Below, in pieces: positions 23,808 to 32,583 of a stretch of DNA of 38,360 nt. Position numbers and translations under genes: made by a program. The stretch lies in assembly GCF_001015195.1 (NCBI RefSeq), contig NZ_LDES01000190.1:1-38360 (forward strand). Direction: 5' to 3'. Position 1 is the first letter of the stretch; every line of letters begins with the position of its first letter. A model generated the notes under the pieces. It was not told the DNA's origin. It saw only the letters and a list, made by a program, of their open reading frames with translations, and made no database searches. This DNA is from Sphingomonas sp. Y57. GTDB lineage: Bacteria; Pseudomonadota; Alphaproteobacteria; Sphingomonadales; Sphingomonadaceae.

Positions 23808-24068
23808 GACCAGTTTCCTTGTTCAGGCTGGCCCGCTCGTCACGCGATCCTTGTCGCACAGGCGCATCCGCGCCACAAGCGACCCCGCCGCATAGCGCGG
23901 CCTATCTCCCCTGATCGACCACCACCGCCATGGGTGCGCCCGGCAGCGGTAGGGATGACGCAGCGACGCTGTCGCTGCGGGCAAGCGACGCACGCGCTGC
24001 GCGGTTTGTAATGCACCGTACGCACGGGTGCTGTGGCCTGAAACTGCCCTATAATCAATGGTTTCCGT

Positions 24069-24184
24069 TGGCAGACGCGTCAGCCAGATTTCACGTTATT
24101 TGGCTGACGCGTCTGCCGCCTCAGTACTATTGCCCGAAAAAGCCCCGCAATTCCGTCGTTTCCGGCTGGCAGACACGTCCGCCA
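24069..24184 (+). promoter_or_regulatory. Three 18-bp quasi-palindromic sites, likely RHH protein binding sites
   Basis: Sites at 24069-24086, 24101-24118 and 24167-24184 share TGGCnGAC-rCGTC-nGCC. The third is 11 bases upstream of the -35 box of the transfer operon. They suit repression and relaxosome assembly by the RHH protein encoded just downstream. Confidence 0.55.
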
Positions 24185-24195
24185 CGCTGATTTTA

Positions 24196-24224
24196 TTGTG
24201 ATCGTCGCTTGTCTGCGCTATAGT
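24196..24224 (+). promoter_or_regulatory. Promoter of the RHH-coupling protein-relaxase operon
   Basis: TTGTGA (24196-24201) and TATAGT (24219-24224) are spaced by 17 bases, a good sigma-70 promoter. Transcription would start near 24231, about 42 bases before the TTG start at 24273. Confidence 0.6.
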
Positions 24225-24272
24225 TGCTGTGCGTCGTGACCTCCTTGTCGAAGCTCCAGTCGGAGCATCACC

Positions 24273-24572
24273 TTGGCAAGGGTCACAATCCGGATCGACG
24301 ATGCCCTTTACGAGCGGCTGCAGCGCCGTGCCCGTAAAGTCGGCGTCAGCGTCGCCGAACTCCTCCGCCCCGCGATCGACCAGACCGCCGATCCCCGCGG
24401 CGGCTACGTCTACACGACGCAGGACGAAATCCTCTCCTGCGTCCTGCAGACGCTCTCTATCCTCGCGGCATCGGTGCGACGCCGGTCGCCCGAGACGCTC
24501 GAACAGGGCATGGCCGACGCCAGGGCGCTGCTCCTCGAAAAGGGGCTGCTCTCACCGGACGAACAGCCATGA
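24273..24572 (+). CDS. Ribbon-helix-helix relaxosome accessory protein (TrwA-like)
   Basis: The 99-residue protein begins ARVTIRIDDALYERLQRRAR then KVGVSVAELLRP, a typical CopG/Arc RHH domain (residues 2-35), and has a helical C-terminal half. TTG at 24273 is the start: GGAG at 24262-24265 stands seven bases before it. In R388 the first gene after oriT is trwA, an RHH protein that binds oriT, represses the operon and stimulates TrwC; this gene occupies the same place. Sequence identity to TrwA was not tested. Confidence 0.7.
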   Translation: MARVTIRIDDALYERLQRRARKVGVSVAELLRPAIDQTADPRGGYVYTTQDEILSCVLQTLSILAASVRRRSPETLEQGMADARALLLEKGLLSPDEQP

Positions 24573-24744
24573 CCCGGCGCGCGGATCCCCACCTCACGGA
24601 CACATGCCCGGCCTCGCGTTCCCCCTCGGCGGGCTTCCCGTCCGGCCGCGCGATTGCCTGCGATTATTCCCTGCCGGTCAGGGCCATCCCAAATCGGGGG
24701 GCATGCCGTAGCGCACCGCCAGCCGTTCGGGGGAGGGGCCGGCC

Positions 24745-26895
24745 ATGAGCATCTTCCGCAACGACACGTTGGGGAGCTGGACGCGGGGCGGGCAGGCGAT
24801 CGTCCACAATGTCCGCATGACCACCCAGGTCTTTTTCCAGACCGTGCTGGCCGGGCTGATCCTCTGGTTGATGGGGACCGGCTGGTATGCGTTCGAAAAG
24901 TCGACCGACTATCAGCGCTTCGTCCTCGCCAAGCTGGTGGAGGCGACCATCAAGGCGGATGCGGCGCCGGGGACCAATGACCCGGTGCTGTTCCGCACCC
25001 CCGACGGGCGCCAATACTGGACCTCGGCCGACACCCTCGCCGACTCCGGTGTCGCGAAGCAGGCGCTCCACAAGCTCGAAAAGGACCTCATCCACGGGGC
25101 GGCCATTGCCGGTGTGGTCGCCCTCTTCGGACTGGTCAGTGCCTGGTTCTATTTTACCCGAACCGGGAAGGGGCTCGGCTCCAACGAATATCTGCGCGGC
25201 GCCCGCTTCGGGACGGCCTCGGAAGTGCGGCGCGCGCTCCGAGGGCAGAAGAAGGGGGCGCTCACAATCGGCGGCGTCGCCGTGCCGGAAGCCTTCGAGC
25301 CCGAACATATCCTGCTGGTCGGCGCGCCCGGCACGGGCAAGACCAACCTCATCACCACCATGCTCGAAGGCATCCGCAAGCAGGGTAAGCGGGCGATCGT
25401 CTATGACACGGCCGGGAGCTTCGTCGAGAAATTCTATCGCCCCGGCAGGGACATCCTGCTCAACCCGCTCGACAAGCGCACCGACATCTGGAGTCCCTGG
25501 GTCGATGTTCCGCGGGAGTATCATTACGACCAGATCGCGGAATCCACGATCCCCGACAAACATGGCGATCCGTTCTGGAGCAAGGCCGCGCGCGGCACGC
25601 TGGTCGCGGTCCTGCGCAAGCTCGCGCGGCAGAAGCACACGCTCATCTCGGTCCTGCTTGATCGGGTGCTGCGTTCCCCGCTCGCCGATCTTGCCGCCTA
25701 TGTGAAGGGCACCGATGCCGCCGCTTTCATCTCCGCCGAGGGGGAGCGCACCTCGGCCGGCGTCCAGGCCGAGCTTGCCTCGGTCATGCGCAGCTTCGCC
25801 TATCTCGACGATACCGAGGACGGCTTCTCGATCCGGCGTTGGGTCGAGGACGAGAAGGACGACAGCTGGCTGTTCGTCACCGTCAAGGCCGACCAGCTTC
25901 CTTCGCTGCGCCCCCTGATCACGGTCTGGCTCGACATCGCGATCAGCGCGATCATGAGCCTCACGCCCGACCGCGACCGGCGGCTCTATTGCGTCATTGA
26001 CGAATTGCCGACGCTCCAGAAGCTCCCCAGCCTATCCGACTTCCTCGCCCGTGCGCGCAAATATGGCGGCTGCGGCATATTGGGGTTCCAGTCCTATCCC
26101 CAGCTGACCGCGACCTACGGCAAGGAGGATGCGGCGGCCATCACCGGCTACTGCTCGACCTGGGTCGCGCTCCGGGCGAACGATAGCGACACCTCGGAAC
26201 TTATCTCCAAAAACCTTGGCCGGGTCGAGCAGGTCGAAGCCAACGAGGGGATGAGCTACGGCGTCAATGACATGCGCGACGGGGTGAACCTCAGTCGCAT
26301 GCAGGTGACCCGCCCGCTGGTTCTGGACACCGAGGTCACCCATCTGCCGAACCTTTCGGGTTTCCTCCGTTTCGGGCGCAATCTCCCCGTCGTCCGTTTC
26401 ACCGATCGCTTCAATCCGCTGCCTTCGATCGCGGCCGCGTTCGTTGAACGCACCGAGCCCCCCAAAAGGCTGCCGCTCGGCAAGGCCATCATCTCCCAGG
26501 CGTGGGCAGAGCGCCGCGCGCGCCAGGCGCGGGAGGAGGCCGCGAGGCGAGGGCAGGGTCCGGGACATCCGGACACGCCGCCGTCTCCCGGAACGGGGCA
26601 AGGCGATCTTTTTACCGGCGAGGCCAATCCCCCGCCGGCGCGGGAGCCGACCCAGGAGCCGCCCAGCCTGCCGGATCCCCAGGACGCCGTGCCGCAGGAT
26701 GAGGTGTTCGGACCCACCGACCACAGCGATTCCGGCATGACGGACGAGGGAGCGCCGATCGACGATCATCCCGACGAGGAGAACAGGGTTGCCACCCCCA
26801 TCCCCTTGTTGGGGGCGACGCGCGGCACGATCCGTGTGCGGCTCGACAGCCATGGCCGTTCCGAAGGCCCGCGTGAGAAGGCGAAGCCGGCATGA
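24745..26895 (+). CDS. traD: Type IV coupling protein (TraD/TrwB/VirD4 family)
   Basis: The 716-residue protein has two N-terminal membrane helices (about residues 27-48 and 116-138), Walker A GAPGTGKT (193-200), Walker B LYCVIDELPTL with D419-E420, and a conserved SYPQLTATYG segment after it. A disordered proline-rich, acidic tail (about 600-716) is typical of coupling proteins that contact substrates. These hexameric ATPases sit in the inner membrane and hand the relaxase-DNA complex to the secretion channel. A GGGGGAGGGG tract seven bases before ATG serves as ribosome binding site. The stop overlaps the relaxase start (ATGA). Confidence 0.9.
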   Translation: MSIFRNDTLGSWTRGGQAIVHNVRMTTQVFFQTVLAGLILWLMGTGWYAFEKSTDYQRFVLAKLVEATIKADAAPGTNDPVLFRTPDGRQYWTSADTLADSGVAKQALHKLEKDLIHGAAIAGVVALFGLVSAWFYFTRTGKGLGSNEYLRGARFGTASEVRRALRGQKKGALTIGGVAVPEAFEPEHILLVGAPGTGKTNLITTMLEGIRKQGKRAIVYDTAGSFVEKFYRPGRDILLNPLDKRTDIWSPWVDVPREYHYDQIAESTIPDKHGDPFWSKAARGTLVAVLRKLARQKHTLISVLLDRVLRSPLADLAAYVKGTDAAAFISAEGERTSAGVQAELASVMRSFAYLDDTEDGFSIRRWVEDEKDDSWLFVTVKADQLPSLRPLITVWLDIAISAIMSLTPDRDRRLYCVIDELPTLQKLPSLSDFLARARKYGGCGILGFQSYPQLTATYGKEDAAAITGYCSTWVALRANDSDTSELISKNLGRVEQVEANEGMSYGVNDMRDGVNLSRMQVTRPLVLDTEVTHLPNLSGFLRFGRNLPVVRFTDRFNPLPSIAAAFVERTEPPKRLPLGKAIISQAWAERRARQAREEAARRGQGPGHPDTPPSPGTGQGDLFTGEANPPPAREPTQEPPSLPDPQDAVPQDEVFGPTDHSDSGMTDEGAPIDDHPDEENRVATPIPLLGATRGTIRVRLDSHGRSEGPREKAKPA

Positions 26896-29885
26896 TCCAT
26901 CCTCGCCGCCTCAAGGGGACACCCGCCAATATCGGCCGCTACTATACAATCGGCGACTATTATACCAAGGGCGGCAACGAACCCTCCGAATGGGGCGGCA
27001 AGCTCGCCGCCAGCCTCGGCCTGTCCGGGCCTGTCGACCCCAAGCAGTTCGAGGAACTGCTCGCCGGCAAGGTCGGCGACCAGCAGCTCGGTCGCCGGCG
27101 CAAGGAAGGCATCCAGCATCATCCCGGCTGGGATTTCACGATCAGCGCGCCCAAGTCGATCTCGATCCTGGCGCTGGTCACGGGCGACGAGCGCATCCTT
27201 GCCGCGCACGAGCGGGCGGTCGGGGTTGCGCTTGCCTATGCCGAGGAACATGCCGAGCTGCGCCGCCGGGTGGACGGCGAGATCGTCCACGAGACGACGG
27301 GCCGGCTGCTGTTCGCGCGTTTCACCGAATATGCCAGCCGCGAGCACGACCCGCAGCTCCATACCCATGTCGTCATTCTCAACATGACCAACCATCTCAA
27401 TGGCGACCGCATGTCGAGTCTCGAGACGCGCTCGATGTATGCCGAGCAGCTCGTCATGGGTCAGATCTATCGCAACGAGATTGCCCGCGACGTGCGCGCG
27501 CTGGGGCATGAGATCGTGTTCGATCCGCGTAAGGGGCTGTTCGAGGTCGAAGGCATGCCCGGCCAGCTTATCCGTGACTATTCGCAGCGCGCCGAGCAGA
27601 TCAACGAGCATGCCGCGGAGCACGGGCTTGAGGGACAGGCCCAGCGCCGGATCTCCTTCTTCGCGACCCGAAAGGCCAAGGAGACGATCGGCCTCGATGA
27701 CCTGCGCGAGCAATGGCGCGTGCGTGCTGAACCCTATCGTGAAGATCTCGACAGGCTCCAGGCCGCGGCGCAGGAGCGGGGTGAACGAACCATCGAGACC
27801 GATCCGCGCGTTGCCCGCCGCGCCGCTCTGTTCGGCATCCGCCAGAATGAAACGCGCGAGGCGGTCAACAATATAGGCCGTCTCTATCGCACCGCGCTCG
27901 CATCGCATGTCGGTGAGGTCCGCCTGGGCGACGTGCGGCCGCTCTACGATGCGCAGGAGAACAAGGGCAAGCTGCTGGTCACGGTGCGCCAGACCGGCGA
28001 CCAGCCGCTTCCGCGCGGCCGGACATCGCGCCGGACCGCCAAACTCGAACTCGCACTGTCCGAGCATCTGTCTCTGGCCATGGGCGATGCGAAGCCGGTT
28101 GCCACCCGTGAACGGCTGGAAGAGGCTGCGACGGCCGCCAGGCTGAAGCCCGAACAGGCGGCCGCGCTGATCGCCATCGGCAGCGGCACAAACCGGGCGG
28201 TCGGCGTGCATGGTGTCGGCGGCGCAGGCAAATCCACCCTGGTCGCCGCGTTGGTCGATGCGACCCGCGACGACTATACCACCGTGGCGCTCGCACCGAC
28301 CTCTTCGGCGGCGGCGGAACTCGGGCACAAGGCGGGCATCGAATCCCGCACGCTCGCCTCGCTGCTCGCGAGCGGCGGTTATGGCATTACCGACAGGCAT
28401 ATTCTCGCGCTCGACGAGGCGGGCCAGCTCGGCAACCGCCAGGCGCTGCGCGTGCTGGAGATCAGCCGCGCGACCGGCGCGCGTCTCATATTCCTCGGCG
28501 ACAATAAGCAGACGGGCGCGATCGAGCAGGGCAAGGCCTATTGGCTGCTCCAGCAACTCGGGCTGCCGACTAGCCAGCTCAAGGAGTCGCGGCGCCACCT
28601 GACCGACGCGACGCAGGAGGCCGCGGACATGGCGCGCAAGGGCGACTATGCCGCGTCGCTCGCCGCGCTGGATCGCGTGACCACCGGCGACACCGCGGAG
28701 AACCTCGCCAAGGCGATGGTCGCCGATTGGACCCGGCTCAAACCGGAGACACGCGACGAAACCAATATCCTGGTCCTCGACAACGCGACCCGTCTGATCG
28801 TCAACAGCCATATCCGCGAAGTCCTGAAACGCGAGGGCACCGTCGCGGCCGAAGACCATCGGCTCGAAGTGCTGACCCCGTCCGGCCTGACCGACCAGGA
28901 AAAGCAGATGGCGCGCTTCTACAGCGCGGGCCAGGTGCTCAAGTTCACGCGCGACAATCCCGGGCTGGGGATCGCGCGCGACGCCGACTATCGCGTCGTC
29001 GGGGTCGGCCGGAACAATCATGGCCGCCAGGTCGTGCGCCTGGTTGACGAGCATGGCCGCCAGATCGAATGGCGTCCGGGCCTCGGCAAGGCGGCGCATG
29101 TCAATGTGTTCCTGCCTGAGAAGCGCGACCTTGCCCAGGGCGACCGCATCCAGTGGCGGCTGGTTAACAAGGAACTCGAGGTCAAGAATGCCGAACGCGG
29201 CACCGTTCTGGCGCTCGAGGGCAATATCGCGACGATCAGATGGGACCGCGGCGAGCGCGTCCAGCAGGTCGATCTCTCGGCCCACCGGACCTGGGATCAT
29301 GGGTATTCGGAAACCGTCTATTCGTCGCAGTCCAAGACCTATGACCGCGTCTATGCGCTAGCGCCTGTGGAATCCGGCCTCGTCAACGGTCAGAACTATT
29401 ACACCGCCATCACTCGCGCCGCCTATGGCGTGAAGCTCTGGACCGAGAGCCAGCAACGTCTCGCGGAAAAGCTCGCCTCGCGATCGGGCGAGAAGACCTC
29501 GTCGCTCGAAGGGCTCGGCCGGATCAGGGCCGACAGCCACAAGATGCGGGGACTTCGCCACAAGGACCGGCACGACCGCTCCCGCGAGGAGAATGCCCGC
29601 GAGCGCGACGCCCGCAAGGCCGAGCGGGAGCAGCGCGAGCGGAAACGGCAGGGCCGCTCCGAACCCCGCCCGAACAGTCTTGCCGAGATACTCGCCGGCC
29701 GCGCGCAGGAGGCTGCTTCGCTGGTCGACCGCTTCCTGCGCGGCACGATCGAACGAGACCGTCAGCACGCACCGGCGGAGCCCGATCGCGGCGGCGCTCG
29801 CGAACCTGCCCAACAGTCAGAGGCTAGGCCAGATCCCCAACCGCAGCATGATCATGGCGGTCATGGTGGTGGACATGACCGATAG
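26892..29885 (+). CDS. traI: MobF relaxase-helicase (TrwC/TraI type)
   Basis: The 997-residue protein has the two tyrosine pairs of MobF relaxases at the N-terminus (RYYTIGDYYTKGG; Y17-Y18 and Y23-Y24), the metal-binding histidines H152, H157 and H159 in HDPQLHTHVV, and a RecD-like SF1 helicase with Walker A GVGGAGKST (441-449) and Walker B ALDEAG (D508-E509). A charged tail rich in arginine and glutamate and a histidine-glycine end follow. It nicks at oriT, stays bound to the 5' end and unwinds the strand. It is coupled to the T4CP gene. No motif appears damaged. Confidence 0.92.
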   Translation: MIHPRRLKGTPANIGRYYTIGDYYTKGGNEPSEWGGKLAASLGLSGPVDPKQFEELLAGKVGDQQLGRRRKEGIQHHPGWDFTISAPKSISILALVTGDERILAAHERAVGVALAYAEEHAELRRRVDGEIVHETTGRLLFARFTEYASREHDPQLHTHVVILNMTNHLNGDRMSSLETRSMYAEQLVMGQIYRNEIARDVRALGHEIVFDPRKGLFEVEGMPGQLIRDYSQRAEQINEHAAEHGLEGQAQRRISFFATRKAKETIGLDDLREQWRVRAEPYREDLDRLQAAAQERGERTIETDPRVARRAALFGIRQNETREAVNNIGRLYRTALASHVGEVRLGDVRPLYDAQENKGKLLVTVRQTGDQPLPRGRTSRRTAKLELALSEHLSLAMGDAKPVATRERLEEAATAARLKPEQAAALIAIGSGTNRAVGVHGVGGAGKSTLVAALVDATRDDYTTVALAPTSSAAAELGHKAGIESRTLASLLASGGYGITDRHILALDEAGQLGNRQALRVLEISRATGARLIFLGDNKQTGAIEQGKAYWLLQQLGLPTSQLKESRRHLTDATQEAADMARKGDYAASLAALDRVTTGDTAENLAKAMVADWTRLKPETRDETNILVLDNATRLIVNSHIREVLKREGTVAAEDHRLEVLTPSGLTDQEKQMARFYSAGQVLKFTRDNPGLGIARDADYRVVGVGRNNHGRQVVRLVDEHGRQIEWRPGLGKAAHVNVFLPEKRDLAQGDRIQWRLVNKELEVKNAERGTVLALEGNIATIRWDRGERVQQVDLSAHRTWDHGYSETVYSSQSKTYDRVYALAPVESGLVNGQNYYTAITRAAYGVKLWTESQQRLAEKLASRSGEKTSSLEGLGRIRADSHKMRGLRHKDRHDRSREENARERDARKAEREQRERKRQGRSEPRPNSLAEILAGRAQEAASLVDRFLRGTIERDRQHAPAEPDRGGAREPAQQSEARPDPQPQHDHGGHGGGHDR

Positions 29886-29891
29886 GAGAGA

Positions 29892-30485
29892 ATGATGGAA
29901 CAGCTGCTAATCGCGATATTCGGTGCCGCTCTGCTTACCCTGATATACCGCAGCTATCGCATACCGATCACCCATCGCTGGCGACGGCGACAGGCGCGCA
30001 CGATGTGCGAGCAGTTATGCGGACGCGATCGCGACCAGCCCGCCGCGCTGCATTATGCACGGCTTCGCGCGATGGACCCGCTGGCGTTCGAGGAATTGCT
30101 GCTGGAGGCCTTCGAGCGGCGCGGGCACCGCGTGATCCGCAATCGTCGCTATACCGGGGACGGCGGGGTCGATGGCGAAGTCATCATCGATGGCCAGCGC
30201 TGGCTGATCCAGGCGAAGCGCTATCGCGACGCCATCAAGCCCGAGCATGTGCGTGAGTTCGCTATGCTCTGCGCCACCCGGAAACGGCGCGGCATGTTTG
30301 TCCACACCGGCCGCACCGGCGGGATGAGCCGCACAGTCTGTTCCGGCGCGGACGGCATCGAGATCGTGTCGGGACAGCGATTGCTGGCGCTTCTAACTGG
30401 CGGGCCCTTCGAACCCGGCCGCTTCTCGCCGCGGGATCGCGTCGGACGCACACCGTCCAGCTATCGTGATCGGACGCCGCTATGA
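29892..30485 (+). CDS. Mrr-like restriction endonuclease-fold protein with membrane anchor
   Basis: The 197-residue protein starts with a hydrophobic helix (LLIAIFGAALLTLIY, about 5-19), then basic residues, and has an Mrr_cat-type core: FEELLLEAFERRGHRV, GDGGVDG with D94, and IQAKRY with Q107-x-K109. QxK in place of ExK is normal in Mrr-type nucleases. It lies in the transfer operon right after the relaxase (six bases after its stop) and overlaps the next gene by ATGA. It could trim or process transferred DNA or act in defence. ATG 29895 is an alternative start. Confidence 0.75.
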   Translation: MMEQLLIAIFGAALLTLIYRSYRIPITHRWRRRQARTMCEQLCGRDRDQPAALHYARLRAMDPLAFEELLLEAFERRGHRVIRNRRYTGDGGVDGEVIIDGQRWLIQAKRYRDAIKPEHVREFAMLCATRKRRGMFVHTGRTGGMSRTVCSGADGIEIVSGQRLLALLTGGPFEPGRFSPRDRVGRTPSSYRDRTPL

Positions 30486-31039
30486 GCGGTCGTCGACGAG
30501 GCCCGAACCGCCAGTCGATGTTCGGCACGGTGCTCGCGGCGATTGCGTTCCTGCCCGCCGCGCTGACGCCCGCGCCTGCGCTGGCGAAACCGGGCGCGCC
30601 TGGCGAGGCGGCTGAGATCGCTCGCTGCATTCGCGTCGCCGCGCGCGGCTATGGCTGGCTCGAAAAGACGCTCTGGGGCCTGCGCGAGCAAGAGGCGGGC
30701 TGGATCGGCGCAGAGGTCGCCAATACCAACGGAACGCACGATCTCGGGCCACTCCAGATCAACACATGGTGGGTGCCGCGCCTAGCTCGAGTAATCGATA
30801 GGCCCGAGCATCAGGTCCGACACTGGCTGCGCTACGACGCCTGCTTCAACGCCGAAGCCGCACGCTGGATTTTCCTCTCCGGGCTGGAGGCGACTGGCAA
30901 TTATTGGGCGGCGGTCGGCATCTACCACAGTCCCACTGCGTGGCGGCAGCGCAGTTATGCCTCCAAGGTCGCCACCCACATGCGCAAGTTATACGGCAGA
31001 GATGTGTTCGCGCCCCGTAGTTCGGAACGAAAGAGGTAG
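30482..31039 (+). CDS. VirB1-like lytic transglycosylase
   Basis: The 185-residue protein has a signal peptide (about 1-36, ending PALAKPG), then the SLT-type core: LREQEAGWIGAEVANTNGTH with the likely catalytic E71, then DLGPLQINTWW and a tail with SYASKVATHMRKLYG. Such enzymes cut peptidoglycan in the periplasm so the secretion channel can be built. It is coupled to the nuclease gene upstream and ends the transfer operon. A remnant of a second copy lies at 33327. Confidence 0.85.
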   Translation: MSGRRRGPNRQSMFGTVLAAIAFLPAALTPAPALAKPGAPGEAAEIARCIRVAARGYGWLEKTLWGLREQEAGWIGAEVANTNGTHDLGPLQINTWWVPRLARVIDRPEHQVRHWLRYDACFNAEAARWIFLSGLEATGNYWAAVGIYHSPTAWRQRSYASKVATHMRKLYGRDVFAPRSSERKR

Positions 31040-31283
31040 AGTGGATGAGGCCGTGAGCGCGGTCGGCAGTGGCGCCGGACCGGATCGTACACGGCTCCAC
31101 TGTGCGGCTATGAATGCCCTCGATCCTCCAATGGGCTCGTCCGGCAATCGGGAGGCGTAGAAATAATCAGCATCAGGGCGGGCAGGCTCATGTCACTTTG
31201 GTCAGCAACGGGCGCGGACTAGCATATGTTCCTGCCATCCAGCACGGCACCCTGGCCTCCGGCCCGGCCCAAGGGCGCCTGTG

Positions 31284-31946
31284 TCAGGCGGCCTCGGCCT
31301 CGGCGGGCGTCCATGACGGGAATGGATCCCTCAGGCCCATCCAGAGTTCCGGGGTGAACGTGCGGACCGGCATCAGGCATTCATCGAGCCGGGGCCGGAT
31401 GCGGGCTTCGTCCATGCCGATCCCGATGAACACCAGTTCTTGCCGCCGGTCGCCCCACACATTGTCCCAGTGGGCCGCGACAAACCGCTCGAAGCGATCA
31501 TCATCGGGCCATTGGTTTTTGGGAATGCTCGCCCACCAGCACCCCATGCGCGAGGTCATCGTCTGCGAGCCAGCAACGGCCAGCTCGCCCACCCACTCGG
31601 GCCGCGTCGCCAGCCAGAAATGCCCCTTGGCGCGCACGACATTGTCGAGACCATCCGTAACCAGGAATGCATGGAGCTTCGCTGGGTCAAAGGGTGCGCG
31701 CGCACGGTAGACGAAGCTTTCGATGCCATATTCCTCGGTCTCCGGCTGATGGCTGGCGTAGCCGTAGAGCTCCTTGGCCCAGAGCGGATGCTGCGCGGCC
31801 TTCTCTTCATCGAACAGCCCGGTGTCGAGAATGGCGTCGAGCGGCACGCGGCCGTGATCGCAGGTCAGGATGCGCGCATCCGCATTGAGCGAGGCGATCA
31901 GTTTCTTGACGGTCGCAAGCTGATCCGCGGACACGGCGCTCGCCTT
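31284..31946 (-). pseudogene. 5'-truncated CobW/COG0523 GTPase gene (C-terminal 220 codons)
   Basis: On the minus strand the sequence SADQLATVKKLIASLNADAR, VPLDAILDTGLFDEEKAAQH, ETEEYGIESFVYRARAPFDP, GHFWLATRPEWVGELAVAGS and HWDNVWGDRRQELVFIGIGM is the C-terminal part of a COG0523 metallochaperone. The P-loop and GTPase half are missing. A longer open frame exists up to 32354 but its first 135 codons are the antisense of sodC, so that reading is a false fusion. The break is near 31946. Confidence 0.8.
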
Positions 31947-31949
31947 ACC

Positions 31950-32340
31950 GATGCGTCCAAAGGCGCGTTGCTTCGGATCGAGGCGCGCGGCTTGCCGCCG
32001 GGTTGGCACGGCGTCCATTTCCACGAGAAGGCGGATTGCGGAGACGCGGCTTTCCAGGGCGCCGGTGGTCATGTCCATTCGGAAAAGCCGATCGTGCATG
32101 GATTCCGGGTCGAGGGTGCAAACGATGCCGGCGACCTGCCCAATATCCATGTGCAGGAAGACGGCAGTGTCACGGTCGAGCTCTACTCCACGCTGGTTTC
32201 GGCCAGTGGTGCCGATGGTCGACCTGCGCTCAAAGATGCGGACGGGTCGGCGCCGGTAATCCACGCCAATCCTGATGACTATAGGACGCAACCGATCGGG
32301 GGGCGCCGGCGAGCGAATCGCCTGTGCGGTCATTCCATAA
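31950..32340 (+). pseudogene. sodC: 5'-truncated and frameshifted Cu/Zn superoxide dismutase gene
   Basis: The plus strand reads GALLRIEARGLPPGWHGVHF, HEKADCGDAAFQGAGGHVH, then LPNIHVQEDGSVTVELYSTL and APVIHANPDDY, the metal-ligand and disulfide segments of SodC. The signal peptide and first strands are missing. Near 32299 a run of six G shifts the frame; with five G the end would read GGAGERIACAVIP and stop at TAA 32338-32340, which is the normal SodC end. It begins back to back with the truncated cobW gene at about 31948. Confidence 0.8.
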
Positions 32341-32583
32341 TCATCTTTGTTCAATGACCCGTACCCGCCAGTTCTATGCCGACGCCATGCTGACGATTAT
32401 CGCCGCTCATTGCCTCGGGACGCTCGATGCGTTTCGCGCCCATCTGGCATCCTTGGCGCAGATTACAGTGCGTTTGCTTTCACCGCTCACATCCGACGCT
32501 ACCGTCTCGGAGAACCCATTGCACGACTAGTTTCAGGAACGGGTGAGCGGACAAAGAGCCACGCGCCCGACGAGGAGGAAGCC

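Larger units (their letters stand above)
23808..24272. other. 465-base intergenic region between divergent transfer genes, candidate oriT
   Basis: The region holds a perfect 9-bp hairpin CGCAGCGAC-gct-GTCGCTGCG (23959-23979), a hairpin GCACCGTACGCACGGGTGC (24013-24031) with one bulge, and three 18-bp quasi-palindromes TGGCAGACGCGTCAGCCA (24069-24086, inverted at 24101-24118, variant at 24167-24184). The first two of these form a 17-bp perfect inverted repeat around 14 bases. Position between a TraC/TraD-like gene and an RHH-coupling protein-relaxase operon is exactly where oriT lies in R388-like systems. The nic site cannot be placed from sequence. Confidence 0.6.

Noticed and set aside
24208-24223. 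TTGTCTGCGCTATAG as a nic site like that of R388 (TTGTCT then ATAG)
   Set aside because: The likeness is split by three bases and lies in a good -10 promoter region; a real nic cannot be assigned from this.
26766-29300. 844-codon minus-strand frame opposite the relaxase
   Set aside because: The relaxase frame carries all MobF and helicase motifs; the minus frame is a by-product of GC-rich codon use.
32354-32530. 58-codon plus-strand frame before luxR
   Set aside because: It has some coding character, but no ribosome binding site and no known family; it may be a remnant of the scar zone.
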